64,000 nucleotides of DNA, from positions 62,001 through 126,000 of the forward strand of contig JAKSSP010000003.1 in NCBI GenBank assembly GCA_024403035.1. Reading direction: 5' to 3'. Both the position numbers and the translations under genes were made by a program. The stretch is from Mogibacterium sp. (GTDB lineage Bacteria > Bacillota > Clostridia > Peptostreptococcales > Anaerovoracaceae). Below the pieces are notes generated by a model that saw only the letters and a program-made list of their open reading frames with translations, did not search any database and had not been told where the DNA came from. Shown here one piece after another: positions 24,571 through 33,310 of this stretch. The first letter of the stretch is position 1. The number at the start of each line of letters is the position of its first letter.

Positions 24571-25140
24571 ATGAGTAAAAAGAGATCAAACAAAATACTT
24601 ATATGCGCGCTTCTGATCCTGGCGCTGATATTTGCCCTGACAGCAATGATCAGCTCAAAGAAGGCCTATAAGGAGAAGAGAGCATCGGAACAGCTGACCG
24701 AACTGGACTTCAATTCCATGCAGGCATTTTCCACAGAGAATGCAGCAGCTGTCATGGATGCCCTGAAGTCAGGTAACAAGGGAAAGCTCGAGGAATTGCT
24801 GATTAGCGACGCAGGCATAGATGAAGTCATGAACTTTGCCAAGTGGAACAAGGCAGACTTCAAAAATGCCGTGTCTCTGGGTGCCGGCAGTCTTACCGCA
24901 GCGCCTGACGGGGCAGGCAAGATGGACATCAGTGAAAGATTCTTTGTGGATATCGGGGATACAGAATATGTGCTCTTCATAGAAACTCTCACATCAAGAT
25001 GGGGCAGGGAAAACAACGGAATCAGCGCCATAGGAGTTACGACTTACGCTCACTTTGATGAGAAAGAGTACGGCTGGAACGGCGAGCCTGATGATCAGAG
25101 CGTGCTTGCCGGAGAACTGTGGTGGAATAAACAAAACTAA
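24571..25140 (+). CDS. Membrane-anchored protein of unknown function
   Basis: 189 residues from ATG 24571 (MSKKRSNKIL), with RBS AGAGAGGA. A single N-terminal helix (about 7-25) is followed by an extracytoplasmic domain of about 160 residues that I cannot assign. It diverges from the CHAP gene across a short shared promoter region with TGC-TATATC at 24538-24546 on the + strand. Confidence 0.75.
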   Translation: MSKKRSNKILICALLILALIFALTAMISSKKAYKEKRASEQLTELDFNSMQAFSTENAAAVMDALKSGNKGKLEELLISDAGIDEVMNFAKWNKADFKNAVSLGAGSLTAAPDGAGKMDISERFFVDIGDTEYVLFIETLTSRWGRENNGISAIGVTTYAHFDEKEYGWNGEPDDQSVLAGELWWNKQN

Positions 25141-25163
25141 ATATTAAAGTTTACATATCATCG

Positions 25164-25192
25164 TTGACGCTTGCATGTCCTTAATGTTAAAT
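25164..25192 (+). promoter_or_regulatory. Promoter of the leader ORF / 3D-domain operon
   Basis: -35 TTGACG (25164-25169), 17-bp spacer, -10 TTAAAT (25187-25192) preceded by TG. The transcription start is expected near 25199. Confidence 0.6.
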
Positions 25193-25253
25193 GGAAATGG
25201 CGCATTATGCGGTTCGCCCGTATAGCGTCAAATCCACTGAACAGAAGGGAGGC

Positions 25254-25330
25254 AACGAACATGAAAGCGATGACGGCAAAGAGTAAAACGAACATCGGCA
25301 GCCATGCTTTTGATGTTCGTTCTTTCTTTT
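25254..25330 (+). promoter_or_regulatory. Alternative hairpins / attenuator overlapping the leader ORF
   Basis: AACGAACATC (25287-25296) pairs with GATGTTCGTT (25312-25321), followed by CTTTCTTTT, a terminator shape. The same 3' arm can pair with a second copy, AACGAACAT (25254-25262), which covers the leader start codon. The two pairings exclude each other. Confidence 0.55.
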
Positions 25331-25332
25331 AA
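25261..25332 (+). CDS. Small leader ORF (23 aa) before the 3D-domain protein
   Basis: ATG 25261 has a strong RBS (AAGGGAGG) and encodes 23 residues beginning MKAMTAKSKTNIG, then two in-frame TAA stops. The second half of the ORF is itself a terminator-like hairpin. The next gene starts 6 bp after the stop, in the same frame, and has almost no RBS of its own. Translation of the leader may therefore both disrupt the hairpin and feed ribosomes to the next gene (inference). Confidence 0.55.
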   Translation: MKAMTAKSKTNIGSHAFDVRSFF

Positions 25333-25338
25333 TAAAGT

Positions 25339-26766
25339 ATGGCGGGAAAGACCGGCAAGACAGCAAGAGAGATATTAAAGGAAACTATACAGCTCGAGCG
25401 TGAGGAGATCAGAGAGAAGATAAAGGAGCTGATCGAGGCGCAGTATTCCAGGCTCGAGGAAGAGGCGGAGAAGATCGCGCCTGATTTCGATTACGAATTC
25501 GAAGGAGAAAAGCTGAAAGCAGAGGAAGCCGCGGAACTCGCAAGAATAGATTTTGAGTGGGCCGATTCAGCTGATGATGCCGCAGAGCCGGAAGAGGAGC
25601 CTGCTGCTGAAGAAGCAGCAGCGGAAGAGGAAGCGGCAAAAGAAGAAAAGAAGAAGGAGTACGGTCCGCTTCCTGAGGCAAAAGTCTCTCATTCAAAGTA
25701 TCCGAAACCCGCGCATGTGCCCGGGACGGCTGCGGGCAGAGTATTGCTGGGAGACAAACACAGAAGAACACTTACCGCGGCAGCGGTAATGCTCGTTCTG
25801 TTTGCCGCATATCAGGCATGGGACTATCTGGTTCCGAAGACCGTGCACATCGACTACCTGACATTTGATGGAATGCAGCACATAGATTACAGTACTACCG
25901 CCAGGACTGCCGGCGAGGTGATGGATGAGCTTGTGGAAGAAGGGGACAGAAACATCTTCAGCCTGAACGGCAATGAATTCAGCTTCAGCGAAGCAGATCT
26001 TCTTGAGACCGGCGAGGACGTGCCTGTAAAGAACGATCTGACGGTAGGCATCAGGCACGCGACAGAGGCATCGGCAAAGATAGGCGGAAAGAAACAGCCG
26101 CTGTGGCTCGTGCCGGGCACTGTTGAAGAAAACCTGAAATTGAACGATATAGCCTATGACGACGATGATGAGATAAAGCCCGCACTCGACAGAAAGGTCA
26201 GCGAGGATACCGGGATCACTGTCAACGAAGTGCACTATGACGTAGAGGAAAAGAAAGAGAAAGTAGAGGCGGTCGACAAGGTGATACTGGATCCTTCGCT
26301 CACATCCGGAGTACAGGAGACCTCCGAAGGAAATGACGGCGAGGGAATCTTTACATATACGACCAAGTATGTGAACGGAAAAGACAAGGGAACCGAACGC
26401 GAAGTCAAGGAATGGATCACAGAACCGCACGACAACGTGCTGAGACTGGGGACCTCCGCGACCGGAAATAAAGGTGAATATGTTGTAGCAAGGACGTTCA
26501 CAGCAAATACGACTGCGTATACGGCACGCCCGGGAGCAGGGGGAGCGCTGGGAATGGGCGTACATCTGGGGACCTGCGCTGTTGACCCGAAATTTGTCGC
26601 CCTGAGGTCCGAACTCTGGATAGAAGGCTACGGGTACGCGTACGCCAACGACACCGGCGGAGCTGTAAAAGGCAATGTCGTGGATCTTTACATGAATTCA
26701 AAGGGGCAATGCATAAGCTGGGGAAGAAGAAACATGACAGCTTATGTGATTGTTCCTGCGGAATAG
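25339..26766 (+). CDS. G5 and 3D domain cell-wall protein (YabE-like, probable lytic transglycosylase-type)
   Basis: 475 residues. A long Glu/Ala-rich cytoplasmic or coiled N-terminus (1-130) precedes a transmembrane helix (about 148-168), a DUF348-like segment, a G5 domain (about 300-375), and a C-terminal 3D domain. The 3D domain has its three aspartates in AVDPKF, ANDTGG and VVDLYM, as in MltA-type enzymes and YabE. It probably acts on peptidoglycan glycan strands outside the membrane. The 130-residue charged N-terminus is unusual for YabE proteins. Confidence 0.88.
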   Translation: MAGKTGKTAREILKETIQLEREEIREKIKELIEAQYSRLEEEAEKIAPDFDYEFEGEKLKAEEAAELARIDFEWADSADDAAEPEEEPAAEEAAAEEEAAKEEKKKEYGPLPEAKVSHSKYPKPAHVPGTAAGRVLLGDKHRRTLTAAAVMLVLFAAYQAWDYLVPKTVHIDYLTFDGMQHIDYSTTARTAGEVMDELVEEGDRNIFSLNGNEFSFSEADLLETGEDVPVKNDLTVGIRHATEASAKIGGKKQPLWLVPGTVEENLKLNDIAYDDDDEIKPALDRKVSEDTGITVNEVHYDVEEKKEKVEAVDKVILDPSLTSGVQETSEGNDGEGIFTYTTKYVNGKDKGTEREVKEWITEPHDNVLRLGTSATGNKGEYVVARTFTANTTAYTARPGAGGALGMGVHLGTCAVDPKFVALRSELWIEGYGYAYANDTGGAVKGNVVDLYMNSKGQCISWGRRNMTAYVIVPAE

Positions 26767-26770
26767 TTCT

Positions 26771-26782
26771 TTGTGATAAAAT
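26771..26782 (+). promoter_or_regulatory. Extended -10 promoter of the AI-2E family gene
   Basis: TTGTGA followed by TAAAAT (26777-26782). Start codon 37 bp downstream. Confidence 0.5.
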
Positions 26783-26818
26783 ATATAGACTGAATGGGAG
26801 AAGCCCGGAGGAAACAGA

Positions 26819-28249
26819 ATGTTCAAGAAATTCAAAGACAGCCCATACGCAAAAGCCGCGTTTCTGATCCTCGTTTGCGGAGCGCTGCTGATCGTATTCC
26901 ACAACTGGATCAGCAGGAACCGCATATCGATAGGATTCGAGAACATAAACAAGACGCTTGCGCCTATATACATAGGTATTATTTTCGCGTTCATCCTTTG
27001 CCCTGTATATAACGCATGTGTCAAATGGTGTTACACACGTATGGTTGCGAGCGCAGGCAAGAAGGGATTCTCCATCGGCACGGTTGTAGCCAGGGAAGAC
27101 GGCAATCTCATTGTCGACAGGCAGGAGAGGACAAGAATGCTAAAAGGCGCCAGAGCCATCGCTTCGCTGGTATGCGTCGTGATCGTGGTAGGTGTCGTAG
27201 GACTCTTCATCTACTTTGTAGTACCGCAGGTGGTAGCAAGCGGCATCAGCCTTGTAAATACCATGCCTCAGAGGCTGCTCATATTCTCAGACTGGTGTAA
27301 TGAGCATCTCGCGCATTTTCCGTTCATAGCTACATGGGCCGATAACCTTGCTCACACAGAGAACACCGAAGTACTTCAGTGGATACAGGAACATATCCTG
27401 AGCGGAAACGCGGCAAGTATCGCTTCCATGATCTCCACCGGAGTCATACAGGCGGTCAAATATGTAGCGAACGCGTTCATTGGTCTTCTGATCATGATAT
27501 ATCTGCTCAACTACAAGGAGAGGCTTTTTGCCATTACACGCAAGATCGTAAACGCGACATGCAGCCAGAAGCGCAAAGCCAGCCTCTATGAATTCGCGGG
27601 GATAGTCAATGAGACTTTCATCGGCTTTATTGTAGGCCGTATCATAGATTCGTTCATCATCGGAGTGCTGACATACATTGTGCTCAAGATAGTTAACATC
27701 CCGTTTGCTCTGATGATAAGCCTTATCGTGGGAGTTACCAATGTGATACCGTTCTTCGGTCCGTTCATCGGTGCGATCCCTTCGGTATTCATTCTCCTGC
27801 TCGAAAACCCGGTAGACGCACTGTACTTCATTATTATAGTAGTGATCATACAGCAGCTGGACGGCAACATCATCGGACCTAAGATCGTGGGCAACGCGAT
27901 AGGTATCAGCAGCTTCTGGGTACTCATCTCAGTGCTGATAGGCGGCGGTCTGTTCGGATTCCCGGGAATGGCTCTGGGGGTGCCGGTCTTTGCCGTGCTA
28001 TACAGATATGTCAACAAGATGACCGTGGCAAGTCTGAAGAAGAAAGAAAAGCACACAAGAACATCCTATTACTACGTCCTGGAGGCGTACGGACTCGAGG
28101 ATGATGAAGTGGAGCTTGAACCTGATAAGAACAAACAGTCATCCTGGCTGACAAGGTTCAGGAAGCCAAAGAAGGATGTATCACAGAATAAATTCACTCA
28201 GGATGACCACGTAGATGTATACGATCCCGAAGAGGAAAGCGGCGAGTGA
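26819..28249 (+). CDS. AI-2E family (PerM/YhhT-type) transporter
   Basis: 476 residues with about eight hydrophobic segments. The conserved block GVTNVIPFFGPFIGAIPS and later GNIIGPKIVGNAIGISSFWV are diagnostic of this family. Members export autoinducer-2, act in Na+/H+ exchange, or have no known substrate. The C-terminal 65 residues are a polar tail. RBS CGGAGGAAA is present. The stop overlaps the murB start, so they are co-translated. Confidence 0.9.
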   Translation: MFKKFKDSPYAKAAFLILVCGALLIVFHNWISRNRISIGFENINKTLAPIYIGIIFAFILCPVYNACVKWCYTRMVASAGKKGFSIGTVVAREDGNLIVDRQERTRMLKGARAIASLVCVVIVVGVVGLFIYFVVPQVVASGISLVNTMPQRLLIFSDWCNEHLAHFPFIATWADNLAHTENTEVLQWIQEHILSGNAASIASMISTGVIQAVKYVANAFIGLLIMIYLLNYKERLFAITRKIVNATCSQKRKASLYEFAGIVNETFIGFIVGRIIDSFIIGVLTYIVLKIVNIPFALMISLIVGVTNVIPFFGPFIGAIPSVFILLLENPVDALYFIIIVVIIQQLDGNIIGPKIVGNAIGISSFWVLISVLIGGGLFGFPGMALGVPVFAVLYRYVNKMTVASLKKKEKHTRTSYYYVLEAYGLEDDEVELEPDKNKQSSWLTRFRKPKKDVSQNKFTQDDHVDVYDPEEESGE

Positions 28250-29184
28250 TGCATAAAAAGACAGCAAAAGCGATAGAAATGATAAGCAGGACGGTGCCTG
28301 AGGAACGTGTGCTCAGAGATGAGCTTATGAGCAGGCATACGTCTTTTCGTATAGGCGGGCCGGCTGAAGCGCTGGTGCTGGCTGCTGATGAAGCAGAACT
28401 GGCGGCCGTACTCAGTGCCGTAACAACGACGGGCGCCGAGCACATGATCATCGGAAACGGTTCAAATCTGCTGATATCCGATGAGGGTTATCCGGGCATC
28501 ATGATAAAGCTTGCCGGAGACTTTGAAAGCATAACACGCAGCGCTGAGGATCCAAACAGGGTCAGGGTCGGTGCCGCGGTTCTGATGTCAAGGACCGCAG
28601 CCTTCCTTACAGAGAACGGACTCAGCGGCTTTGAATTTGCCAGCGGCATACCGGGAAGCATAGGCGGGGCCGTCTTTATGAACGCGGGAGCCTATGGCGG
28701 CGAGATAAAGGATGTCGTGCGATCTGTACGGGCAATGGATCCTGACGGTACCAACGCCCGTGAGATCAGCGGAGAGGACATGGACTTTTCCTACAGGCAC
28801 AGCAGGGCTCAGGATGAGGACATGCTGATACTCTCGGCAGAAATGGAACTCACCGCGGATGATCCGGCAGCGATAGCTGAAAGAGTTGCGGATCTGGCGG
28901 CCAGGAGGAACGCCAAGCAGCCGGTCAGCTTCCCAAGCGCCGGAAGCACGTTCAAGAGGCCCGTCGGAGGCTACGCGGCAGCGCTCATAGAGCAGTCCGG
29001 ACTCAAGGGCTATAAGGTTGGCGGAGCTGAAGTTTCCGAAAAGCACTCCGGTTTTGTGATCAACACCGGCGGAGCAACATGCGAAGACGTGCTGGCAGTG
29101 ATGAGGCACGTGAGAGAAAAGGTATACGCTGATTCCGGCATAATGCTGGAGCCTGAAGTAAGGCTGATAAACTGCAGACTCTGA
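28249..29184 (+). CDS. murB: UDP-N-acetylenolpyruvoylglucosamine reductase MurB
   Basis: 311 residues from ATG 28249 (a GTG at 28246 is also in frame). FAD-binding motifs GNGSNLLISDEGYPG and GIPGSIGGAVFMNAGAYGGE are intact. The catalytic serine region SAGSTFKRP and the final glutamate in LEPEVRLI are present. It reduces the enolpyruvyl ether to UDP-N-acetylmuramate with NADPH in peptidoglycan synthesis. Type II-like in length. Confidence 0.96.
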   Translation: MHKKTAKAIEMISRTVPEERVLRDELMSRHTSFRIGGPAEALVLAADEAELAAVLSAVTTTGAEHMIIGNGSNLLISDEGYPGIMIKLAGDFESITRSAEDPNRVRVGAAVLMSRTAAFLTENGLSGFEFASGIPGSIGGAVFMNAGAYGGEIKDVVRSVRAMDPDGTNAREISGEDMDFSYRHSRAQDEDMLILSAEMELTADDPAAIAERVADLAARRNAKQPVSFPSAGSTFKRPVGGYAAALIEQSGLKGYKVGGAEVSEKHSGFVINTGGATCEDVLAVMRHVREKVYADSGIMLEPEVRLINCRL

Positions 29185-29188
29185 AGAT

Positions 29189-29956
29189 ATGGTACAAAGA
29201 CTGGAAGAACTAAAAAAAGAATATAAGCTGAAATTCGACTACCATACCCACACGATATATTCGAGAGTGGGGCCGTATTTCCATGGCAAGGGAAGGGTCA
29301 TAGACAATGCCCGCGCGGCAGCAAAGAGAGGACTGGCGTCCCTCGCGATAACCGACCACGGGCCGTCGGATTTCTACGGACTCAACCTGAAGAAGATCCC
29401 GCAGATCAGAAGAGAGATCGCGGCAGCCATGCATGCTTTCCCTAAGCTGAAGATCTACCTTGGAGTCGAAGCGGACATAGTGGATACGCCTAACGGCCTT
29501 GATATTTCGCCTGAGGACTTTGCGCTCTTCGATTTCGTGAACGCGGGATATCACTACGTGCCTAAGTGCCACATGCTGCACAACTTTGTGGCCTTCCGCG
29601 CGCCATGGCCAAAGAAGCTCAGGGAGAGACTGAGATTTCAGAATACAGAGCGTATCATAAAGGCTCTGAAAAGCAACGACATAAAGATCCTGACGCATCC
29701 GGGCGACAAGGCGTTCATCGATGAGCACGCAGTCGCAAAGGCCTGCGAAGAGACCGGCACCATGGTCGAGATCAACGCAAGACATAAGCATCCGGATGTG
29801 CGCGATCTGCAGATATACAAGAATTACGATATAGATTTTGTCATAAGCAGCGATGCCCACAGGCCTAAGCATGTGGGGCGTTACGCCGAGAGTCTCGCGC
29901 TCGCGCTCGAGGCGGGCATCGACCCGGCAAGGATAGTCAATATAGAAAAGAGATAG
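29189..29956 (+). CDS. PHP-domain metal-dependent phosphoesterase (YcdX-like)
   Basis: 255 residues. The PHP metal-binding motifs are visible: DYHTHTIYS near residue 19, ITDHGPSDF, LTHPGDKAF, and SSDAHRPKHVG near the end. It most resembles YcdX-type phosphatases. The gene sits 4 bp after murB and 14 bp before rapZ, the usual neighbourhood in Clostridia. Confidence 0.9.
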   Translation: MVQRLEELKKEYKLKFDYHTHTIYSRVGPYFHGKGRVIDNARAAAKRGLASLAITDHGPSDFYGLNLKKIPQIRREIAAAMHAFPKLKIYLGVEADIVDTPNGLDISPEDFALFDFVNAGYHYVPKCHMLHNFVAFRAPWPKKLRERLRFQNTERIIKALKSNDIKILTHPGDKAFIDEHAVAKACEETGTMVEINARHKHPDVRDLQIYKNYDIDFVISSDAHRPKHVGRYAESLALALEAGIDPARIVNIEKR

Positions 29957-29970
29957 CAGGAGCAGCGGAT

Positions 29971-30843
29971 ATGGATGTCGTAATAATCACCGGAATGTCG
30001 GGAGCGGGACGAAGCAGAGCAGCCGACTGGTTCGAGGACCAGGGATATTATTGTGTCGACAACATGCCGCCTGCTCTTACTTACAGTTTCCTTGATATGG
30101 CATCCGCGGCAGAGAACAATATAGAAAAAGTAGCGCTGGTAACAGATCTTCGCGGAAGAAGCTTCTTCGGAGAGTTATCTGACGTCATAGAAGAACTCAG
30201 AGCGCGGGATGACATCGATCTGACCGTACTCTACATGGAGGCGGGAGTATCAGAGATCGTCCGCAGATACAATGAGGTCAGACGCAATCATCCTCTGACC
30301 GGAGGGCAGGCCAGCGCCAGTGTCATAGAGGAAGAGGTCGAGAGACTGAAAGGCATCCGCAGGAAGGCAGACATCATCCTGGATACCAGTAACCTCAAGA
30401 TCCCTGAGATGATCGCCGAGCTCGACCGTGTGTTTTTCGGTGGCTCCGCATCGACAAACTTCGCGGTAAATATAAGCTCATTCGGATTCAAATACGGTAT
30501 CCCGACTGAGACCGATGTAATGTTTGACGTGAGATTCCTGCCTAACCCATACTATGTGGCGAGTCTCAAAAAACTGAGCGGCAACAACCGAAAAGTCAGG
30601 GACTACATTTTCAGAAGCGAGCTGGCGGATCAGTTTGTGAATTCCGCGCACGACCTTCTGAAGTCGATGGTGCAGGGCTACATAAACGAGGGCAAGTACC
30701 ACCTGAATATCGCGTTCGGCTGTACGGGAGGCCATCACAGATCTGTCGCCATTGCCAACGCGGTAGCAGAAGAATTCAAGAAGGACGGCATGAGGGTCAG
30801 GGTATACCACAGAGACCTCGACCTGCAGAATAAAAGGGGATAG
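29971..30843 (+). CDS. rapZ: RapZ-type nucleotide-binding protein (RNase adapter family)
   Basis: 290 residues. N-terminal Walker A GMSGAGRS, then ADWFEDQGYYCVDNMPPAL. The C-terminal half has the conserved HLNIAFGCTGGHHRSVAIA block. RapZ/YvcJ senses nucleotides or sugar phosphates and affects RNA processing or competence depending on the organism. It lies directly before whiA. The yvcK (glmR) gene that commonly separates them is absent. Confidence 0.94.
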   Translation: MDVVIITGMSGAGRSRAADWFEDQGYYCVDNMPPALTYSFLDMASAAENNIEKVALVTDLRGRSFFGELSDVIEELRARDDIDLTVLYMEAGVSEIVRRYNEVRRNHPLTGGQASASVIEEEVERLKGIRRKADIILDTSNLKIPEMIAELDRVFFGGSASTNFAVNISSFGFKYGIPTETDVMFDVRFLPNPYYVASLKKLSGNNRKVRDYIFRSELADQFVNSAHDLLKSMVQGYINEGKYHLNIAFGCTGGHHRSVAIANAVAEEFKKDGMRVRVYHRDLDLQNKRG

Positions 30844-30855
30844 AAGGGGGCACAG

Positions 30856-31884
30856 TTGTCATTCTCTTCGGATGTAAAAGGTGAACTGGCGAGACTGAGT
30901 CCCGCCAAAAAATGCTGCATGCTGGCTGAGATCGCCGGATTCCTGAGAGCATCGGGATCCGTGAGGATCACCGGCGGCAGTTTTGCTATTGTGGCAACTA
31001 CGGAGAGCGCGGCTGTCGCGAGGCACTTTAAGGTGCTGATAGAAACCTATTTCAGAAACAAGGTGGACCTTGCGATAGGCGGATCGCTGAGGCCGGGCAG
31101 CCAGGGCAAGAAGGGACGCAATACCTATTACATCAACATCAGCCCGGATGAGAAGTCCATGCAGATACTCCGCGAGACGGGAATGATGCTTATCCGCGAG
31201 GGCGATGACTACTTCAGCGACGGCATATATCAGCCGATCGTGAAGTCAAAGTGCTGCAAGAGAGCGTACCTCAGAGGAATGTTCCTCAGCTGCGGCACAA
31301 TGTCGGATCCGCGCAAGGGATATCATCTGGAATTCGTGCTCGACAAAGAGCAGACTGCGACAGACCTCAGAAAGCTGATCGGCTCGTTTGACGATCTCTC
31401 TGCATCGGTCGCGAAACGAGGTGAAAACTACATCGTATATGTGAAAAAGGGCGCGTATATAAGCGATATGCTGGGGATAATCGGCGCGGACAGCGCGATG
31501 CTTGAACTCGAGAGCATCAGAGTAAACAAGAGCATGCACGGAGAGATAATGCGCATACTGAACTGCGATAATGCCAACGTGGACAGGACGCTGTCAGCGG
31601 CAGAGGAGCAGAAAAGCTGGCTGGCAGAGATAGCAGCCGCTGAGACAGGCAGATTGCCGGAGACTGATGAACTGAACGACCCGGCTTCGGATTTCTGGGC
31701 TGAAGGGCTCAGAGTATTGCCTCCTGCACTCAAGGAAGTCGCTTACCTGAGGCTGTACAAGCCGGAGGCGAGCCTCACCGAGATAGGCGAGTCGCTATCG
31801 CCGCCGGTAGGAAAAGCGGCGATCAGCAAGCGCTTCGCGAAGCTGCGCGCGCTCGCCGAAGGGGAACAGAATGGAAAAGAATAA
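30856..31884 (+). CDS. whiA: DNA-binding protein WhiA
   Basis: 342 residues, TTG start at 30856 after a GGGGG RBS. The N-terminal half is the degenerate LAGLIDADG-endonuclease fold (GEIAGFLRASGS, later KSKCCKRAYLRGMFLSCG). The C-terminal part is the helix-turn-helix (SLTEIGESLSPPVGKAAISK). WhiA influences cell division and sporulation-like development. Its end overlaps rlmD by 14 bp. Confidence 0.95.
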   Translation: MSFSSDVKGELARLSPAKKCCMLAEIAGFLRASGSVRITGGSFAIVATTESAAVARHFKVLIETYFRNKVDLAIGGSLRPGSQGKKGRNTYYINISPDEKSMQILRETGMMLIREGDDYFSDGIYQPIVKSKCCKRAYLRGMFLSCGTMSDPRKGYHLEFVLDKEQTATDLRKLIGSFDDLSASVAKRGENYIVYVKKGAYISDMLGIIGADSAMLELESIRVNKSMHGEIMRILNCDNANVDRTLSAAEEQKSWLAEIAAAETGRLPETDELNDPASDFWAEGLRVLPPALKEVAYLRLYKPEASLTEIGESLSPPVGKAAISKRFAKLRALAEGEQNGKE

Positions 31885-33301
31885 GACAGTAGAATTAGTG
31901 ATAGATGATATGCTCGATGACGGCAGGGCCTTTGGCAGATGCGAAGGCTGTGCCGTTTTTGTGAACGGAGGAGCCGTCCCCGGCGATAGGGTCAGAGCGA
32001 AAGTGACCAAGGTAAAGAAGTCATCGGCAGAGGCAACGCTCACGGAAGTGACCGTCCCGTCAGCTGACAGGATCGCCGCGGAATGCCCGTACTTTGGTGA
32101 GTGCGGCGGCTGCGCGATGCAGGAGCTTTCTTACGATGCCCAGGAGAAACTCAAAACAGAGCAGGTAAGAGCTAAGCTGAAGAGGTTGGGCGGCTTAGAG
32201 GATCCAAAGGTCAATGACTGCATAGGCGCCGAGACTCTGAAGTATTACCGCAATAAGGCAGTGTTTGCCATAGGGCCGCACGGAGAAGTGGGCTTCATGA
32301 AAGGAAAGAGCCACTTCGTCATAGACATAAACGACTGTATGCTGCAGTCTGACGCTGCCATGGTCTGTGCAGACGCTTTGAGAGCATTTTTGAGGGAAAC
32401 AGGCATCAGATGCATCACGCAGCTGACAGTAAAGACCGCGTTCGGCACAGGTGAAGTGATGGCTATACTCGATTCAGAGAGCAAGGAGATCCCGCAGATA
32501 GATAAACTCGTCAGCATGTTCGATGATGCTGTATACAGCCTGAATGAAGATGAAGAGGGCGGATACAGCCTTGAGTCAGTTGCCGTGATACATAAAGGCA
32601 AGTGCCGTATCATCGCAGGCAAGCCGACTATAACAGAAGAATTCATAACGGACGGAAGCGTATTGAAGTTTGAGATAAGCCCACAGTCTTTCTTCCAGGT
32701 GAATCCTGAACAGATGGTAAAACTGTATGACAAGGCTGCAGATTATGCTGATCTTAAAGGCGGAGAGACTGTGCTTGATCTTTACTGCGGCGCAGGCACC
32801 ATAGGCATATGGCTCCTTGAAAAACTCAGAAACAAAGATATCGAAGTATGCGGGAAAACAAAAGTGATAGGCATCGAATCGGTCAAACCTGCTGTACTTG
32901 ATGCTAATAGAAATTCGGTAATCAACGGCTTCATAAATACCCGCTATTTCTGCGGAAAGGCTGAAGAAGAACTCCCGGGAATGATGGGAAGGGCAAAGCT
33001 GTATAAGTGGAATGAAATCAATGAACGTGTAGAGCGTGAACCGGAAATAAAGATAGAACATGCGGATGTGGTGATTCTTGATCCGCCGCGTGCCGGCTGC
33101 GATGAGGCCCTCCTCGCCGCAGTGGCTGCTGCACAGCCGGATCGCATCGTCTACGTCTCATGCGATCCCGGCACCCTCGCCCGCGATATAAGATACCTGA
33201 CCGCAAACGGCTACGAATTTATCGAAGCAACCCCGGTTGACCAGTTCCCATGGACCACACACATCGAATGCGTCACCCTTATGAAGAAATTCAAGAATTA
33301 A
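31871..33301 (+). CDS. rlmD: 23S rRNA (uracil-1939-C5)-methyltransferase RlmD family
   Basis: 476 residues. N-terminal TRAM domain, then the [4Fe-4S] cysteines in ECPYFGECGGCAMQ. The methyltransferase domain has the SAM site VLDLYCGAGTIGIW, the DPPRAGCD catalytic loop and YVSCDPGTLARDI. These define the RumA/RlmD/TrmA-like family. Which uridine is methylated cannot be fixed from sequence alone. Confidence 0.9.
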   Translation: MEKNKTVELVIDDMLDDGRAFGRCEGCAVFVNGGAVPGDRVRAKVTKVKKSSAEATLTEVTVPSADRIAAECPYFGECGGCAMQELSYDAQEKLKTEQVRAKLKRLGGLEDPKVNDCIGAETLKYYRNKAVFAIGPHGEVGFMKGKSHFVIDINDCMLQSDAAMVCADALRAFLRETGIRCITQLTVKTAFGTGEVMAILDSESKEIPQIDKLVSMFDDAVYSLNEDEEGGYSLESVAVIHKGKCRIIAGKPTITEEFITDGSVLKFEISPQSFFQVNPEQMVKLYDKAADYADLKGGETVLDLYCGAGTIGIWLLEKLRNKDIEVCGKTKVIGIESVKPAVLDANRNSVINGFINTRYFCGKAEEELPGMMGRAKLYKWNEINERVEREPEIKIEHADVVILDPPRAGCDEALLAAVAAAQPDRIVYVSCDPGTLARDIRYLTANGYEFIEATPVDQFPWTTHIECVTLMKKFKN

Positions 33302-33310
33302 ACTCAGATC

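Noticed and set aside
25141-25260. c-di-AMP (ydaO-type) riboswitch upstream of the 3D-domain gene
   Set aside because: Such elements are common before wall hydrolases, but the leader from the predicted start is only about 60 nt before the small ORF, too short for that fold.
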